Assembly (NCBI RefSeq): GCF_003335085.1
Contig: NZ_QPEJ01000017.1
Span: forward strand, 62,001-126,000
Length of the DNA: 64,000 nt
DNA from: Polaribacter sp. WD7
GTDB taxonomy: Bacteria > Bacteroidota > Bacteroidia > Flavobacteriales > Flavobacteriaceae
Direction: 5' to 3'
Numbering within the stretch: position 1 is the first letter of the stretch; each line of letters begins with the position of its first letter. This document shows, piece by piece, positions 6,728-15,362 of the stretch. Under the pieces are notes generated by a model. That model did not search any database. It was given only the letters and a program-made list of their open reading frames with translations, and was not told the DNA's origin. The position numbers and the translations under genes were made by a program.

Positions 6728-8245
6728 TTGATACCTGCTAAAATTGAAGATGTTTTTATACAAGTTACTACTGATGTATCAGGAGTAATAAAGAACGTTG
6801 AGGCAGGTGTTTTTGCAAAAAAAGAGTTTATTATTAACAAATCTATTTATAACGTTTGTCCATTCTTAGAAGGAACCTTAGAGGCTTTAGAACTAGAAAA
6901 ACCTTTTTTTTTAGAAGGTATGCTAATTGTTTCTGGTGACAATGAATACAATATAGATATAGAGGTTTTTAAAAGCCCTTCTAGTATAGATATTTTACTT
7001 CACAATAGAACAAATGTTTATAAATATGTAGATCAACTCAACCAAAATAGAAACGATATTTTTTTCATAAAAAGAGAAATTGCTGAAAAAAATAAAGAAC
7101 TAGATAGGTTAAGACTGATAGCAGATAAGGCCAACGAAGAAAAATCTCGTTTTTTAGCAATGATGAGTCATGAAATTCGTAACCCATTAAATTCCATTTT
7201 AGGATATGCAGAATTAATTTCTTCTGAAAACTTGTCTGATACTGTAGTAAAATACATGAAAAATTTGTCTTCTGCCGGAAAAAACTTAAAAGTAATTGTA
7301 GATGATATTTTAGATTTGTCTAGAATTGAAGCGGGTAAATTGAAGTTGGCTGAAGAAGAAATTTTACTACACGAAATCTTTCAAAACTGTGAAAATGATT
7401 TTAAGCATCAACAAAAAAAAGAAGATGTTAATTTACTATTTGAAGTTCCAAAAAATATACCAAAAACTATAATTGGAGATAGTGTTAGAATTCAACAGAT
7501 TCTATCCAACTTAATAGGAAATGCTATAAAATTTACAGAAAAAGGTAATGTGACTACCAAAGTAGAGTTGATAGCTGATACTGATGATACTGTAAAAATC
7601 CAACTCCTAGTTTCAGATACAGGTAGAGGAATGTCCAAAGAACAAACCTTAAAAATATTTGAAGAATATCAACAAAACAAACTTTCTGATAATAGAATTA
7701 AAGGAGGTGCAGGTTTAGGGTTAGCCATAGTTAAACGTTTGGTAAACGCCATGAACGGAAGTATTTCTGTTGAAAGTAAATTAGATTTAGGAACAACTTT
7801 TTCAGTAGAAATTCCATTTAAAAAAAATAAAAAAACTGAAGAAACTTCTACAATAAAAAGTGATATAGTTGCAAATATAGAAGGGAAGAGAATTTTAGTT
7901 GCAGATGATGATGTCTTAAACTTAACTATAGTAAAACACTTTTTATCTAAAGAAAATGCCATAGCACATTTTGTCAAAGATGGTTTAGAGGCATTGTCTA
8001 AAATTGAAGAAGTGCCTTTTGATGTAATTTTGTTAGATATTAATATGCCCAATTTAACAGGTGAACAATTAATGCAAAAACCTGAGGTTTTTAGAAAACA
8101 AAATTCTAAAACTCCTGTATTGGCATTAACAGCAAATACTTCTCAAGAGGATTTGAAAAGATATTTACAAATTGGTTTTTCAGGAGTAATTTCTAAACCA
8201 TTTACGTCAAAAGTATTTGTAAAAAAAATAGCTTCTGTACTTTAG
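6728..8245 (+). CDS. hybrid sensor histidine kinase/response regulator
   Basis: 505 aa, start TTG 6 nt after the GTPase stop. Residues 1-100 are a PAS-like soluble input region, followed by a short coiled coil (about 105-140), the HisKA box 'MMSHEIRNPLNSILGYAE' with phospho-acceptor His148, the HATPase domain with N box 'QILSNLIGNAIKFTEKG', G1 'DTGRGM' and G2 'GAGLGLAIVKRL', then a C-terminal receiver with acidic 'VADDD', phospho-acceptor Asp in 'LLDINMP' (about 437), Thr in 'LALTAN' and Lys in 'ISKPF'. No transmembrane helix, so it is a cytoplasmic kinase that presumably reads an internal partner. The stop codon overlaps the convergent mutS2-like gene by 4 nt. Confidence 0.92.
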   Translation: MIPAKIEDVFIQVTTDVSGVIKNVEAGVFAKKEFIINKSIYNVCPFLEGTLEALELEKPFFLEGMLIVSGDNEYNIDIEVFKSPSSIDILLHNRTNVYKYVDQLNQNRNDIFFIKREIAEKNKELDRLRLIADKANEEKSRFLAMMSHEIRNPLNSILGYAELISSENLSDTVVKYMKNLSSAGKNLKVIVDDILDLSRIEAGKLKLAEEEILLHEIFQNCENDFKHQQKKEDVNLLFEVPKNIPKTIIGDSVRIQQILSNLIGNAIKFTEKGNVTTKVELIADTDDTVKIQLLVSDTGRGMSKEQTLKIFEEYQQNKLSDNRIKGGAGLGLAIVKRLVNAMNGSISVESKLDLGTTFSVEIPFKKNKKTEETSTIKSDIVANIEGKRILVADDDVLNLTIVKHFLSKENAIAHFVKDGLEALSKIEEVPFDVILLDINMPNLTGEQLMQKPEVFRKQNSKTPVLALTANTSQEDLKRYLQIGFSGVISKPFTSKVFVKKIASVL

Positions 8246-10443
8246 TTTTTAGCTCTTTCTACAAGTTCTAGTTTATCAACAGAAGTTTTTGTTGTAAAAA
8301 TTCCGTAGTTAATTATTACGTTTTTCTTTTCTATTTTATCAATTGTACCTACTGAATTTGAGTCTATTATCTTAACTCTATCATTCAGTTTAAAAATATA
8401 TTCAGATTTTTCTTTGGCTATTTTAGCAGCCTCTTTTTTCTTCTCTTTGCGTACTTCAACCACTTTTTCAAGTACTTCTTTTTCAACCTTTTCTATAGTC
8501 TCTTTCATTTGTTTGGCAACAATTTTTGCCTTTTGTTTTTGAGACTTTGTTTTGGGTTTAATAGGGTTTTTCTTGGCATGTTTTACTTTTTCATCTACCA
8601 CCCATTTGTTAAAGTTGGCGTTCAACTCTTTCTTATTGTTAGTTTGAAAGTATTTGTTTAAAAGTTCATTAATTTTTCTACCCAAAGAAAGCATTCTTTG
8701 ATTGTTATCATACAATTCTTGAAAACCAGCTAATTTATCTTGAATACGCTGCTCTTTTTCCTGTAGATTTTCTAAATGCTCTTGTCCTTTAGATTTTTGT
8801 TTTTCTAAATTATCAGAATTTTTTTGAAGTCTATTGCGTTCTTTTTGGAGTTTAGAAATGGTTTTATCTAAACGTACTTTTTCCGTTTCAACACGCTTTT
8901 TTGCCTTGTTGATTAAACTAAAAGGGATACCATTTTTCTGAGCTACTTCAAAGGTAAATGAGCTTCCTGCTTGACCTATAAATAATTTGTACAAAGGTTC
9001 TAGAGAACGCTCATCAAATTGCATATTGGCATTGGTAACATTCTCCAGTTCATTAGCTAACACTTTTAAGTTAGAGTAGTGGGTAGTAATAATGCCAAAA
9101 GCTTTTTTATGATAAAATTCTTCTAAGAAAATTTCTGCCAAAGCACCACCAAGTTCAGGGTCAGAACCTGTTCCAAATTCATCAATTAAAAACAACGTAT
9201 TTTCATTACACTTGCGTAAAAAATTACGCATATTTTTTAAACGATAACTGTACGTACTTAGCTGATTTTCTATAGATTGATTGTCTCCAATATCTGTTAA
9301 GACAGTGTCAAAAATATAAGTCTGACTGCGCTCATCTACAGGAATTAGCAAACCACTTTGAACCATCAATTGTAATAAACCAATAGTTTTTAGTGTAATA
9401 CTTTTACCACCTGCATTTGGGCCTGATATCACAATAATTTGCTGTTTATCATGCAGTGTGATTGTTTGAGGAACCGTATGTATTTTTTGTGTTGTATTTT
9501 TTTTCCATAGCACAGGATGATATGCATTTTTAAAAAAAATCTTTTTTTCTTTAGTTATCTTGGGTAAAATAGCATGTATTTCTAAGGCATATTTTGCTTT
9601 TGCACCCACCATATCAACATGGGTTAAAAAGTAAATATAGTCTTCTAATAAAGATACAAGAGGACGAATGATATCTGACAAATTGCGTAAAATTTTGACA
9701 ATTTCTTGCTTTTCATCGTAAATCAAATTTTGATATTCTCTTGAGTAAGAAAGCGTTGCTTGAGGTGCTATATAAACGATATTCCCAGATTTTGAAGACC
9801 CTAATAAGCTTCCTGCCACTTTTTTTCTATGCATTGCCAAAACAGCTAAAACACGCTGATTGTCTATTACAGTTTCTTTAATATCGTCTAAATAACCTGC
9901 AGAAATAGCTTTTGATAAAGCAGAAGAAAAGCTTGCACCAATTTTACCACGCACGTAATTAATATCTTTTCTAATTTGCTTTAAAGCAGCAGAGGCATTG
10001 TTTTTAACCTCTCCAGAGATATCAATTATTTTTTTAATTTCATCATCTACATAGGTAGTAAACTCAATTTTTTGGGTAAGTTCAAAAAAAGTAGGAAACT
10101 GTTCTTTAAACTTTTTAAAAAATTTGATATGTTCATTAACCGTTAAAGAAGTTGTGGCTATTTTTAAAAACGCTTCTGTTTCTATAAAACTGTTTTCTAT
10201 AGCCAACCTCTTTACACTTTCTGTAATATTGTCAAAACCATGATTTGGTATTCTATTGTCACTTTCAAAAGAAGATAAGTATTCATCTACTAAGTGTAAT
10301 TCTTTAAACAGTGCTTTTTTACTTTGAAATGGTGTTATGTCTAGCACATTTTCTTTTCCTAAACCAGAAATACAATGTTGTGATACATGTTGTAAAACTG
10401 TAGAAAACTCTAAATCTTGTAATGTTTTTTCTGAAATATTCAA
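8242..10443 (-). CDS. MutS2-family ATPase lacking the Smr domain
   Basis: 733 aa. A MutS-type core and ATPase is clear: Walker A 'ISGPNAGGKSITLKT' (about 336-350), Walker B 'TLFLIDEFGTGSDP' (about 416-429) and the following 'THYSNLK'. Then come a long coiled coil (about 520-600), a lysine-rich linker and a KOW-like end ('YIFKLNDRVKIIDSNSVGTI'). The Smr nuclease domain that closes most MutS2 proteins is absent; the protein simply stops. MutS2 proteins act in suppression of recombination or in rescue of collided ribosomes rather than in mismatch repair. Loss of Smr suggests a non-nucleolytic version. Monocistronic, convergent with the histidine kinase gene. Confidence 0.85.
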   Translation of the reverse strand: MNISEKTLQDLEFSTVLQHVSQHCISGLGKENVLDITPFQSKKALFKELHLVDEYLSSFESDNRIPNHGFDNITESVKRLAIENSFIETEAFLKIATTSLTVNEHIKFFKKFKEQFPTFFELTQKIEFTTYVDDEIKKIIDISGEVKNNASAALKQIRKDINYVRGKIGASFSSALSKAISAGYLDDIKETVIDNQRVLAVLAMHRKKVAGSLLGSSKSGNIVYIAPQATLSYSREYQNLIYDEKQEIVKILRNLSDIIRPLVSLLEDYIYFLTHVDMVGAKAKYALEIHAILPKITKEKKIFFKNAYHPVLWKKNTTQKIHTVPQTITLHDKQQIIVISGPNAGGKSITLKTIGLLQLMVQSGLLIPVDERSQTYIFDTVLTDIGDNQSIENQLSTYSYRLKNMRNFLRKCNENTLFLIDEFGTGSDPELGGALAEIFLEEFYHKKAFGIITTHYSNLKVLANELENVTNANMQFDERSLEPLYKLFIGQAGSSFTFEVAQKNGIPFSLINKAKKRVETEKVRLDKTISKLQKERNRLQKNSDNLEKQKSKGQEHLENLQEKEQRIQDKLAGFQELYDNNQRMLSLGRKINELLNKYFQTNNKKELNANFNKWVVDEKVKHAKKNPIKPKTKSQKQKAKIVAKQMKETIEKVEKEVLEKVVEVRKEKKKEAAKIAKEKSEYIFKLNDRVKIIDSNSVGTIDKIEKKNVIINYGIFTTKTSVDKLELVERAKN

Positions 10444-10565
10444 ATTTGTATCTTTGATATACGAGACTCAACCTTGGTATTATTTTATCAATTAAAAATT
10501 TAATTTTTACCTTTTAAATTGATGAAAATGACGGTTCAGCTTAACTTTTACAAAAATAAGAAACA

Positions 10566-11231
10566 ATGAATGTAAAAATTGCGGATAGTTGGAAAAATAT
10601 TTTACAATCTGAATTTGAAAAACCTTACTTTAAAGAATTGATAAATTTTGTAAAAACAGAATATCAAACTTTTACGTGCTACCCTAAGGGAAAAGATATT
10701 TTTGCTGCCTTTGACCATTGTGCTTTTGATGATATAAAAGTGGTTATTATTGGTCAAGATCCATATCACGGACCAAACCAAGCTAATGGGTTATGCTTTT
10801 CTGTACAGGATGGTATTGCGCATCCGCCATCACTTATTAATATTTTTAAAGAAATAGGTACAGATTTACATACTGATTATCCACAAAGTGGAAATTTAGA
10901 AAAGTGGGCAAAACAAGGGGTGTTACTATTAAATGCAACGTTAACCGTAAGAGCGCATGAAGCTGGTAGTCATCAAAAAAAGGGTTGGGAAACCTTTACA
11001 GATGCAGTAATTCAGAAGATTTCTGATAAGAGAGAAAATGTAATTTTTTTACTTTGGGGAGGGTTTGCTAAGAAAAAAGTTAAATTGATAAGTGGTGAAA
11101 AACATCATATTTTGACTTCTGGCCATCCTTCTCCTTTAAGTGCTAATAGAGGCTATTGGTTTGGGAATAAGCATTTTTCAAAAGTCAATCATATTTTAAA
11201 ATCGCTTGATTTAAAACAAATTGATTGGTAG
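10566..11231 (+). CDS. ung: uracil-DNA glycosylase, family 1
   Basis: 221 aa, the usual family length. The water-activating loop GQDPYHGP is at residues 63-70 (catalytic Asp65), the uracil-binding 'GLCFSV' follows, and the leucine-loop 'HPSPLSANRGYW' begins at His187. The enzyme removes uracil from DNA in base excision repair. It stands alone on the plus strand with minus-strand genes on both sides. Confidence 0.96.
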   Translation: MNVKIADSWKNILQSEFEKPYFKELINFVKTEYQTFTCYPKGKDIFAAFDHCAFDDIKVVIIGQDPYHGPNQANGLCFSVQDGIAHPPSLINIFKEIGTDLHTDYPQSGNLEKWAKQGVLLLNATLTVRAHEAGSHQKKGWETFTDAVIQKISDKRENVIFLLWGGFAKKKVKLISGEKHHILTSGHPSPLSANRGYWFGNKHFSKVNHILKSLDLKQIDW

Positions 11232-11255
11232 TTTTCAAACCACTTAAAAAAGAAG

Positions 11256-11280
11256 TTTTGTGTACACTAAACACACAAAA
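11256..11280. terminator. hairpin between convergent ung and small lipoprotein gene
   Basis: TTTTGTGT (11256-11263) pairs with ACACAAAA (11273-11280). A second small hairpin, AAGTGT/ACACTT, follows a few bases on. The region separates convergent genes and probably holds their terminators, but the T-tracts are modest. Confidence 0.4.
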
Positions 11281-11343
11281 TAAGTGTAAAAAAACACTTA
11301 AAAAAAGTTATTTTTTACAATATGATAATATCTATCAGCTATT

Positions 11344-11484
11344 TTAAAAAAGTTCTATTTTTTCAATAGAAGTTACAGTTGTTATATTATTATCTGCAAG
11401 ACCACAACGCTTTGATGTGCTTCTACAAGAAGAAAAACAGATAATTCCTATTAGACAAATTGCAATAAATACTATTTTTTTCAT
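11344..11484 (-). CDS. small lipoprotein (46 aa)
   Basis: A complete short reading frame: ATG at 11484, stop at 11344-11346. The product starts 'MKKIVFIAICLIGIICFSSC', a textbook lipoprotein signal with the lipid-accepting Cys at residue 20, then a basic 'RSTSKRCGLA' segment and a short acidic tail ending 'EKIELF'. Only about 26 residues remain after processing. It follows the substrate-binding-protein gene by 17 nt in the same direction, so it is probably the last gene of that operon. Function unknown; the mature part has one further cysteine. Confidence 0.7.
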   Translation of the reverse strand: MKKIVFIAICLIGIICFSSCRSTSKRCGLADNNITTVTSIEKIELF

Positions 11485-11501
11485 ACGAATTATTTTACGG
11501 G

Positions 11502-12362
11502 TTAAATGTACATATTTTTTATGAACATTGCAGAATTTTTCTTCTCTTCAATAACGTTAAAAGTAACCATTTTATTTTGTATTCTAGTAACTAAATTCTT
11601 GCTCATAGGCTTGCCATCATTCCATTCAGTAATTTTCAACCATTGTTGAATATCTTCTAATTGTTGGCCATATCTTTTGGCTAAAATTTTATCAATAGTT
11701 TTTATCTTTTTAAAACTTTTAGTTTCTTTATTTATAATATCTAGTACTTTTTTTACTTCATTAAAGTTGTTTTCTATCACTTCGTTTCTTACTGCAATTA
11801 CAAAACAAGGCCAAGGAGTAGGGCAGTCATCAATCCTTCTAAAAGTTCCGTCATCAACTAGGGGTTTGGTAGTAAAATGTTCCCACATAAAATAATCAGC
11901 ATCTCCTGTGGTAAGGGCATCTATACCTCCTTGTAAGTTACCAACTACTTTAAATTTTAATTTGCTAATATCCCAACCTTGGTTGTGAGCATTTACAATT
12001 GCCATTAAGTGTGAACCAGAACCAAATCTACTAATTGCAATTGTAGCATGCTCTAAATCTTCAATTTTTTTGAATGGCGATTGAGCACCAACATGAATAC
12101 CCCAAATAAGGGGAGATTTTACAAAAGTTTGTGCAATTTTAGAAGGGTTTCCTGCGCCAATGTCTTTAAGAATACCTTCTGTTAAAACGATAGCAATATC
12201 TACAGTACCATCTCTAAGTGCCTTACACATTTGTCCTGTTCCACCAGGATAATCTTGCCATCTTAAATTGATGTTGTATTTACTATATTCTTTATTTTTT
12301 AGGGTAATGTACCATGGATAGTTAAAATGCTCTGGTACACCACCAACTTTTAAATTTATCAT
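11502..12362 (-). CDS. periplasmic-binding-protein-like protein without signal peptide
   Basis: 286 aa resembling NMT1/SsuA-type substrate-binding proteins: an opening strand 'LKVGGVPEHFNYPWYI', 'DGTVDIAIVLTEGIL', then 'TIAISRFGSGSHLMAIV' and 'ALTTGDADYFMWEHFTTKPL'. Such proteins normally carry an export signal and serve an ABC importer. Here the fold begins at residue 3 and no signal peptide or lipobox is present, and no permease or ATPase gene is nearby. It is therefore probably cytoplasmic, acting as a ligand sensor or as an enzyme of the same fold (for example a thiamine-pyrimidine-synthase-like protein). Spaced 3 nt after a lipoprotein gene. Confidence 0.8.
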   Translation of the reverse strand: MINLKVGGVPEHFNYPWYITLKNKEYSKYNINLRWQDYPGGTGQMCKALRDGTVDIAIVLTEGILKDIGAGNPSKIAQTFVKSPLIWGIHVGAQSPFKKIEDLEHATIAISRFGSGSHLMAIVNAHNQGWDISKLKFKVVGNLQGGIDALTTGDADYFMWEHFTTKPLVDDGTFRRIDDCPTPWPCFVIAVRNEVIENNFNEVKKVLDIINKETKSFKKIKTIDKILAKRYGQQLEDIQQWLKITEWNDGKPMSKNLVTRIQNKMVTFNVIEEKKNSAMFIKNMYI

Positions 12363-12365
12363 AAA

Positions 12366-12956
12366 TTAACGAACTGTAAAATTATATATTTGTGTCTTTT
12401 CTTGTATGCCATCATCAAAAAATAATGGTATTTCATATGAAAACTCTGTACAATCTCTATTTTTAATACTAGAATTAGCGTAAAAATTATAAATACTAAA
12501 TCTATAATTACCACTATCTTTTAAAATTACACCAAAATTGTATTGGTAAGCATTTGCAGCACTGTCAAAAACAAAACGTGTAAGAATAGAACCATTTGAA
12601 GTAGAAATAGTTCCTTTTTTTTCAATCAAAAAAGAACCAAAATTTAAAGAATTGTATGCATCAAAATTGTTTTTAAATTCTGTGATAATAACATCATCAA
12701 AACCATATATATCGTCTAATTCTAATGAAACAAAATTGCCCATATTATCATTTTGTTCCTTTTTTAAATCAAGCGAAATCCAAATAGTGTCATTTGTAAA
12801 TAAGTCTGTTTTTCTAGTTATTTTTATAAAGTTATCCTCTGTAGTAATAAAGGATGTTTCATTTTCACAATTGATAATGTCTTCACACTGAAAACTAGTA
12901 ATTATAAAAAATAAACATATGAGCACTATTTTAGTGGTTTTAGATTTTAAAATCAT
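12366..12956 (-). CDS. putative lipoprotein of unknown function (196 aa)
   Basis: The N-terminus is a hydrophobic signal ('KIVLICLFFIITSFQC') with a probable lipid-attachment cysteine at residue 24, followed by an acidic, beta-rich domain with 'DLFTNDTIWISLDL' and 'ILKDSGNYRFSIYNFYAN'. The beta-rich pattern is like outer-membrane-associated lipoproteins of flavobacteria. The start ATG overlaps the stop of the nucleoside phosphorylase gene by 4 nt (ATGA type), so the two are translationally coupled. No catalytic motif seen. Confidence 0.75.
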   Translation of the reverse strand: MILKSKTTKIVLICLFFIITSFQCEDIINCENETSFITTEDNFIKITRKTDLFTNDTIWISLDLKKEQNDNMGNFVSLELDDIYGFDDVIITEFKNNFDAYNSLNFGSFLIEKKGTISTSNGSILTRFVFDSAANAYQYNFGVILKDSGNYRFSIYNFYANSSIKNRDCTEFSYEIPLFFDDGIQEKTQIYNFTVR

Positions 12957-13822
12957 ATGGTTAGCTTTTCTAATGTATAGGCAATTAAGCTTTCAATTAC
13001 TTTATTGGGGTTTTTACTAAAAGTACCATTGGCTCTGTTTGCAATAATTGCGTTTAATGAGCACGCTTTGTGCCCTAACAGTTTTGATAGACCATAAATA
13101 GCAGCTGTTTCCATTTCTAAATTGGTTATTCTGTGATGTTCAAAATTGAAAGTATCAATTTTACTATTTAAATTGTTATCCTGTAGCGCTAGTCTTAGTA
13201 TTCTTCCTTGCGGGCCATAAAACCCTCCAGCTGTAGCTGTGATGCCTGTATAGATATTTGAAGAAACAAAAGTATCTGCTAAGGTTTTACTACAGGAAAT
13301 AAGAAGAGGAGTAGCTTTTTTAGTACTCCAATTTGTATGTTTTACAAAAGCATTTTCAATATTAGGGTTGCCAATATTTTCTACATGATAAGAATGTAAC
13401 ATTCCGTTTAAATCTAATCCGTAACTACTCATTAAAAAAGAATCTATAGGAATATCATTTTGTAAGGCTCCAGAAGTTCCTATTCTAATAATATTGAGTG
13501 AAGTTAACTTTTTTTTAGGTTTTTTAGTTTCTAAATCTATGTTTACCAAAGCATCCAGTTCATTCAATACAATATCTATATTGTCTGGACCAATACCTGT
13601 AGATATTACAGACAATCTTTTATTTTTGTATAGCCCTGTAGTTGTTTTAAATTCACGTTTTTGAGTAGTAAATTCAATACTATCAAAGTGTTTGGTAATT
13701 TTGGTAACTCTATCTTGATCTCCAACAAAAATGATGTCTTTAGCAATATGCGTAGGCTTTAGATTCAAATGGTAGACACTTCCATCTGTATTTAAGATGA
13801 GTTCAGAAGATTTTATAGACAT
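12953..13822 (-). CDS. nucleoside phosphorylase (uridine/purine phosphorylase family)
   Basis: 289 aa with the hallmarks of the PNP_UDP_1 superfamily: 'DIIFVGDQDRVTKITKHF' (phosphate-binding GDxxR), 'STGIGPDNIDIVLNE', 'IRIGTSGALQNDI' and the nucleoside-binding 'NLEMETAAIYGLSKLLGH' (ExE-type motif). It splits nucleosides into base and pentose-1-phosphate in salvage. Base specificity cannot be read with confidence; uridine phosphorylase is the closest match by overall pattern. It directly abuts the DUF1835 gene upstream (no gap) and overlaps the lipoprotein gene downstream. Confidence 0.88.
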   Translation of the reverse strand: MSIKSSELILNTDGSVYHLNLKPTHIAKDIIFVGDQDRVTKITKHFDSIEFTTQKREFKTTTGLYKNKRLSVISTGIGPDNIDIVLNELDALVNIDLETKKPKKKLTSLNIIRIGTSGALQNDIPIDSFLMSSYGLDLNGMLHSYHVENIGNPNIENAFVKHTNWSTKKATPLLISCSKTLADTFVSSNIYTGITATAGGFYGPQGRILRLALQDNNLNSKIDTFNFEHHRITNLEMETAAIYGLSKLLGHKACSLNAIIANRANGTFSKNPNKVIESLIAYTLEKLTI

Positions 13823-14767
13823 TTATGAGGTAATTTGCAGCAGTTTTTCTGTTGTGGTATTAAATAAAAAACTATATTTTTTTGTACCTCCAAGATAGGC
13901 ATTATCATTTCGAAGTGTGCCATAGTAACTAGTTTGACCTTCTAAAATTTTGTTCCCTTTTTTAGATAATTTTACAGGATGAAATGACTCGAATAATTTT
14001 TGAAGTTGATCAATTTTGTATTTAAACTGAAGATCTCCAAAACCGTAAGTGGTATCTTCTTTTAAAATTTGCGAAATTAACGCATTTTTAGAAGATAACT
14101 TTTTGGTGTTTGCAGTGTTTAAAATATTATTTTCAATAGCGTTTAATCCGTTATATATAGTAGGGAAACGTCTTAAATGAGCTTCTAAAGCGGTAGTTAA
14201 ATATTGAAAAGGAGACATTGGGTTGTATCTGTACACCGTTTCTAATCTTAGCGGAGAATTTGCACAATACAATTGCCAAATATAGTCTGCATATTCAATA
14301 TCATCTTGGGTTAAGCAAACTCTATTTTTATAATATTGATCTATCTGATTTGCTGTAAGTTCTCCTATACTTTTTAATTTTTTAGAACCCTTAACTTTTC
14401 CACTACAAACTAAAGAAATATGATGGCCTTTTCTGTGTGATTTTAACCAACTAAGTACAGCCAACATATTAATTTGACAAAATAAATCGTATTCAAACCA
14501 AAGTATAATTTCTTTGTTATCCTTTTTATTACAAAGGTTTCTGTACTCTTTAACCGTAAAATCTATAAACCTTTTTTTGCTAACCTTATAAGAAGTTTTA
14601 AAAAAAACGAATCTATTTTTCCAAAAAGATTCACTACCAACGTCTGCTGTAGTTTTTCCTTCACATAACATCTCTCTCCACGTAATAAACTCTCCACTAA
14701 ATTTAAGTTTTTTTAGATAGTTGGTAGTACTATCTCCGTTAGTTATATGTAAAACAGCTGGATTCAT
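13823..14767 (-). CDS. DUF1835 domain protein
   Basis: 314 aa. The opening 'MNPAVLHITNGDSTTNYLKK' followed by 'EFITWREMLCEGKTT' is the DUF1835 signature, and the C-terminal half contains a DUF3658-like basic segment ending in 'SYYGTLRNDNAYLGGTKKYS'. The family is soluble and of unknown function, found in Firmicutes and Bacteroidota. It is the first gene of a probable operon with a nucleoside phosphorylase, a lipoprotein, a binding-protein-like protein and a small lipoprotein. An 8-bp dyad (GATATTTT at 14795-14802, AAAATATC at 14813-14820) lies just upstream and could be an operator. Confidence 0.85.
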   Translation of the reverse strand: MNPAVLHITNGDSTTNYLKKLKFSGEFITWREMLCEGKTTADVGSESFWKNRFVFFKTSYKVSKKRFIDFTVKEYRNLCNKKDNKEIILWFEYDLFCQINMLAVLSWLKSHRKGHHISLVCSGKVKGSKKLKSIGELTANQIDQYYKNRVCLTQDDIEYADYIWQLYCANSPLRLETVYRYNPMSPFQYLTTALEAHLRRFPTIYNGLNAIENNILNTANTKKLSSKNALISQILKEDTTYGFGDLQFKYKIDQLQKLFESFHPVKLSKKGNKILEGQTSYYGTLRNDNAYLGGTKKYSFLFNTTTEKLLQITS

Positions 14768-14953
14768 TTTATAAATAAACTATTTTTTACGATTGATATT
14801 TTAAAACGATGAAAAATATCGAATTTAATTTTTAAAACTCGTTACTATTTATGATTTAAAATTGTTTTAATGTATCAGTTCTAATGATTTTTTTATTTTC
14901 TATACAAACTGTAACCATTTCATTAAAATCTATAATAGAATTTTAAATCATAA

Positions 14954-15277
14954 TTAACCTCCAACACGTTTTACTTTAAATCCTTTTTCTTTAAGCATTA
15001 TCATTATTCGGTCTCTATAATCTCCTTGAATAATAATTTTATCATCTTTAAAACTGCCACCAACAGAAAGCTTAGTTTTTATTTCTTTAGCTAAAATCTT
15101 AAAGTCAGATGTTGCTCCTGTATATCCTTCTAGTATTGTAATTGGTTTTCCTTTTCTCTTTTCATATTTGCAAATTATAGGATCGTCTTGTAACCAAATA
15201 TTAGATTTTTCTTTTACAGGTTCAGGTTTTTCTTGGTGTTCTGGAAATAAATTTTTTAACTGATCTCTTAAGTCCAT
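14954..15277 (-). CDS. SUI1/YciH-family translation factor
   Basis: 107 aa with the eIF1/SUI1 fold: 'CKYEKRKGKPITILEGYTG' then 'ELxKxxxKxL'-like 'LAKEIKTKLSVGGSFKDD' and 'IIIQGDYRDRIMIMLKEKGF'. The glycine-rich 'SVGGSFKDD' turn is diagnostic. Bacterial YciH proteins influence start-site fidelity or translation under stress. Length agrees with the family. It is flanked by short intergenic stretches and appears monocistronic. Confidence 0.92.
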   Translation of the reverse strand: MDLRDQLKNLFPEHQEKPEPVKEKSNIWLQDDPIICKYEKRKGKPITILEGYTGATSDFKILAKEIKTKLSVGGSFKDDKIIIQGDYRDRIMIMLKEKGFKVKRVGG

Positions 15278-15362
15278 TTCTATTTTTCTAAATTGGTTTG
15301 TAGTGTATAGGTGTTGTTTAAAATGCTAGACAAAATAATCATGTCTTACATTACTATAAAAA

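Noticed and set aside
11232..11343. Possible tRNA or small RNA in the gap after ung
   Set aside because: Only simple A/T-rich hairpins are present; no cloverleaf can be drawn. They are better read as terminators.
14856..14918. 20-codon frame 'MVTVCIENKKIIRTDTLKQF' on the minus strand between DUF1835 and SUI1 genes
   Set aside because: It looks like a possible C-terminal remnant, but is too short and has no supporting context.
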